DNA of 64,000 nt from Ahniella sp. (GTDB taxonomy: Bacteria > Pseudomonadota > Gammaproteobacteria > Xanthomonadales > Ahniellaceae), in the NCBI GenBank assembly GCA_016712105.1, contig JADJRU010000001.1, positions 124,001 to 188,000 on the forward strand, written 5' to 3'. Positions 61,691 to 64,000 of this stretch are shown here, one piece after another. The position numbers were made by a program, and so were the translations under genes. The stretch's first letter is position 1. Each line of letters begins with the position of its first letter. The notes below the pieces were generated by a model. It saw only the letters and a program-made list of their open reading frames with translations. It was not told the DNA's origin and ran no database searches.

Positions 61691-62370
61691 TTCGTCCCTC
61701 CTGCCGGCGCAGCGGCGTTGGCAGCAGCGTCACCCGAGGGCACTTCCTCGTCCTCAAGATACCGATACGTCTTTACCGTCCCTTCAAGGATCAGGATGCC
61801 GCTCGGACCCACTGCGGTCTGGCGTGCCGGTTTGCCGGGCGCCTGCGCCTGAGCTGCCTGGGGCTTCAAGGACACGTCATGCATGGTCAGGATGACGACG
61901 CGCGGCAACGAGGCGACGCCGCTCACGAATGAACCAAACTGGTGATAGGTACCGGCCATACGGATCTTGATCGGCTTTTCGGCATAAAACTCTTTTGGCG
62001 CTTCGGAGCCCGGTTCGAACAACTCCGTATCGATACCCGAAGAAAGCGCCGTTTGCGAAACGTCGACAAGAAGATCGGGCATTTCCGTCTTGCTGGGCAA
62101 CTGCCGGACCATTTGCCGCAGCAACTCTTCCATCTCGGCGAGTTGCTTTTTGTAGTCTTCCAGGTTGACCACTTTGCCCTGCTTGTCACGGAATGTGACC
62201 AGCAACTGCTCCTCTTCGATCATCAGGTCGTCACGTGTGTCAAACGTCTCCTTGATCTTGAACAGGTAACCAAGCAACAGCACCAGCAGGAAGATCAACA
62301 CACAGGCAACGGCCTTTACCGGCATGGGCCAGTTGCCGTAGTTCTTGGCATCGAGGCTCTTGATATCCAT
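61687..62370 (-). CDS. pilO: Type IV pilus assembly protein PilO
   Basis: A 227-residue inner-membrane protein. One helix (about 23-42) is followed by a periplasmic coiled coil (ETFDTRDDLMIEEEQLLVTF and LAEMEELLRQMVRQLPSKTE) and a ferredoxin-like domain with YHQFGSFVSGVASLPRVVIL. It pairs with PilN. It ends in an alanine-rich tail. It overlaps pilN by one base. Confidence 0.94.
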   Translation of the reverse strand: MDIKSLDAKNYGNWPMPVKAVACVLIFLLVLLLGYLFKIKETFDTRDDLMIEEEQLLVTFRDKQGKVVNLEDYKKQLAEMEELLRQMVRQLPSKTEMPDLLVDVSQTALSSGIDTELFEPGSEAPKEFYAEKPIKIRMAGTYHQFGSFVSGVASLPRVVILTMHDVSLKPQAAQAQAPGKPARQTAVGPSGILILEGTVKTYRYLEDEEVPSGDAAANAAAPAGGTK

Positions 62371-62987
62371 TACTGCGCCCCTCCAGTCGTCGACGTGGAT
62401 GCACCTTCGACGGTTTCGCCGTCGCTGGTTTCCTCGTCCTCGTCTTCACTCTTGCGCAAACCAACGCCCAGTTCGAATCGATATCGACCCGACTTTTCGT
62501 CGCTGATGATTTCGGACTTTCGAAAATCCGGAAGGCGCAGCCAGCCAGCAGTTTCGATGTTGCGCATGTAGGCCGAGATGCGAGCATTCGACTGAGCATT
62601 GCCAATCAGATTGAGCGCTTCGCCGCTCTGCGACATTTCCGTCAGGCGCACGCCATCCGGCAGCGTCCGCACGAGCTCGTCGAACACGTGCACCATCTGA
62701 TAACGGCTGGACTGAAGCCGCTCGATGATCTCCTTGCGGCGCAGCAGTGTCTCTCTCTTTTCCTGCAAGACCTCGATTTCCTTGATCTTGACGTCCAGCG
62801 CCGAGATTTCGCGGGTCAGCAGATCCTTGCGGTTCTGGTGACCCTGGACCACCCGGTCCATCCATCCAAGCGCAACGAGGAAAGCCAAGCCACCGATGAT
62901 CAACGCTCCGACCATCATTACCTGGAACTCGCGTTCCCGTTGTTTGCGCCGTTCAGCACGCCAGGGTAATAGATTGATCTTGGCCAT
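62370..62987 (-). CDS. pilN: Type IV pilus assembly protein PilN
   Basis: A 205-residue inner-membrane protein. The conserved N-terminal MAKINLLPWRAERRKQRER binds the groove of PilM. One helix (about 26-44), a coiled coil and a ferredoxin-like domain (LPDGVRLTEMSQSGEALNL) follow. An acidic tail (KSEDEDEETSDGE) ends it. Start shares a base with the pilM stop. Confidence 0.95.
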   Translation of the reverse strand: MAKINLLPWRAERRKQREREFQVMMVGALIIGGLAFLVALGWMDRVVQGHQNRKDLLTREISALDVKIKEIEVLQEKRETLLRRKEIIERLQSSRYQMVHVFDELVRTLPDGVRLTEMSQSGEALNLIGNAQSNARISAYMRNIETAGWLRLPDFRKSEIISDEKSGRYRFELGVGLRKSEDEDEETSDGETVEGASTSTTGGAQ

Positions 62988-64000
62988 TAGTCAAAGCTCC
63001 TCAACGCGAGCCCGCAGGCGATCATCAGGGACGGAGCGTCCTGAGCGATCGCTGGTGCCTGAACCCGATTCGAAAGGGTCATGGCGGCAAGGGGATTGGC
63101 GACTACGGTCGGCACGCCGATCTGCTCTTCGACCATTTCGGCGATGCCGATGATCGACGCACAACCGCCGGCCAGCACGATCTGGTCCACCTTGCTGTAC
63201 TCGGTGCCGGCGAAGAAGAACTGCAACAGGCGACTGACCTGCTGCACCATCGCTTCCTTGAACGGCTCCAGCACTTCGATTTCATAACTTTCCGGCAAGC
63301 CGCCCTGGCGTTTGGCCATGCCGGCTTCCTCGTAGGAAAGTCCGTACCGACGCATGATTTCGTCGGTCAGTTGTTTGCCACCGAAGACCTGTTCACGCGT
63401 ATAGATGCTGCGCTGGTTCTTCAGGACAATCAGGGTGGTCATGGTCGCACCGATGTCGAACACGGCGACCGTGGCATCCTTGGGCACACTCAACTGGTCG
63501 GCGACCAGCTTGAAGGCGTTTTCCATGCAGAACGCTTCGACATCCACCACTTTGGCCAGCAGGCCGCCGAGATCGAGTGCCGCCACGCGCAGGTCGACGT
63601 TCTCCGTTCGTGATGCCGCCAACATGACGTTCATCATTTCCGGATTGTCCTTCACCGGCCCCATCACCTCGAAGTCCATACTGACTTCTTCGAGCGGGTA
63701 CGGGATGTATTGCTGTGCCTCACCCTGAATGGCGCCTTCCAAGTCCTCTTCGGACAGGTCGGCGGGCATCGGGATGGTCTTGGTGATCACCGCCGACCCG
63801 GCTACAGCTGCCGCCGCATGCCGCAAACGAGTGGCCGAGCGCTGGACAGCACGCTTGATCGCCTCGCCTACCGCCTCGACTTCAACGATGTTCTTTTCCA
63901 CCACAGCGTTGGGCGGCAGCGGTTCTACCGCATAATGCTCGACGCGAAAGCGCCCGCCGCTCTGTGAGAGCTGGAGCAATTTGACCGCTGTCGAACTAAT
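62987..64000 (-). CDS. pilM: Type IV pilus assembly protein PilM (5' end beyond the window)
   Basis: An actin-like cytoplasmic ATPase-fold protein that anchors the pilus alignment complex through PilN. The visible 337 or so codons include VKLLQLSQSGG at the N-terminal side, SVPKDATVAVFDIGATMTTL as the phosphate-binding loop, and VLAGGCASIIGIAEM as the second. The first codons inside the window read ISSTAVK, which lies about 16 residues from the normal start, so only a short N-terminus is missing. First gene of pilMNOPQ. Confidence 0.94.
   Translation of the reverse strand: MSSTAVKLLQLSQSGGRFRVEHYAVEPLPPNAVVEKNIVEVEAVGEAIKRAVQRSATRLRHAAAAVAGSAVITKTIPMPADLSEEDLEGAIQGEAQQYIPYPLEEVSMDFEVMGPVKDNPEMMNVMLAASRTENVDLRVAALDLGGLLAKVVDVEAFCMENAFKLVADQLSVPKDATVAVFDIGATMTTLIVLKNQRSIYTREQVFGGKQLTDEIMRRYGLSYEEAGMAKRQGGLPESYEIEVLEPFKEAMVQQVSRLLQFFFAGTEYSKVDQIVLAGGCASIIGIAEMVEEQIGVPTVVANPLAAMTLSNRVQAPAIAQDAPSLMIACGLALRSFD

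Overview
The window is a GC-rich gammaproteobacterial chromosome segment, most like the Xanthomonadales (Lysobacterales), probably near Rhodanobacteraceae. The evidence is gene order and protein type: divergent fur/bamE, rnfH-ratA facing smpB, a permease-less regulatory PTS run (ptsN-hprK-rapZ-EIIA-ptsH-ptsI), a PepSY-phoP-phoQ operon, pilMNOPQ and pilU, rluC divergent from rne, and many secreted or lipoprotein genes of xanthomonad style. There is no phage, IS element, rRNA or CRISPR array. One tRNA gene (Pro, CGG) is present.

Layout. 1-5.4 kb: small envelope lipoproteins between two inverted copies of a dispersed repeat, a secreted reprolysin-like metalloprotease with Calx-beta domains, and an SGNH-like hydrolase with an internal membrane segment. 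5.4-9.8 kb: fur, bamE, rnfH, ratA, smpB, a glycosyltransferase, and an SPFH/Arc pair with a tandem operator-like motif. 9.8-11.2 kb: a decayed methyltransferase and dispersed palindromic repeats. 11.2-19.2 kb: S9 peptidase, Kef-type antiporter, xseA, a large degenerate c-di-GMP-type regulator and tRNA-Pro. 19.2-28.7 kb: nitroreductase and 5'-3' exonuclease, a PstS-OmpA protein, tadA, the low-affinity phosphate transporter with its PhoU-like partner, hemXY-hemD, a thioesterase and a lipoprotein. 28.7-34.7 kb: PilH-like regulator, a YhdH-type oxidoreductase lacking its nucleotide-binding loop, and the regulatory PTS. 34.7-44.5 kb: purEK, a Trm112-like protein, nadC, paired membrane proteins, pilU, PepSY-PhoPQ, transketolase. 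44.5-49.5 kb: an accessory island with HipBA, a truncated secreted-protein remnant, and an AT-richer DUF262/HEPN pair. 49.5-64 kb: rluC, rne, rluF, a DUF4105 protein, a large Ig-like lipoprotein and pilQPONM, with pilM running off the right edge.

The most important global observation is that many conserved genes carry one or two single-base indels: rnfH, glycosyltransferase, ptsI, ptsN, yhdH, rne, DUF262, DUF4105 and probably the hemX/hemY junction. rne is normally essential, so most of these are best read as residual assembly errors. The methyltransferase near 10.3 kb, with several indels close together, may be genuinely decayed. The best candidates for new biology are the DUF262/HEPN pair beside HipBA, the SPFH/Arc pair with its 11-bp-spaced direct repeats, the two-receiver degenerate GGDEF/EAL protein, the SGNH protein with a sorting-signal-like segment mid-chain, and the Ig-like lipoprotein placed directly behind pilQ.
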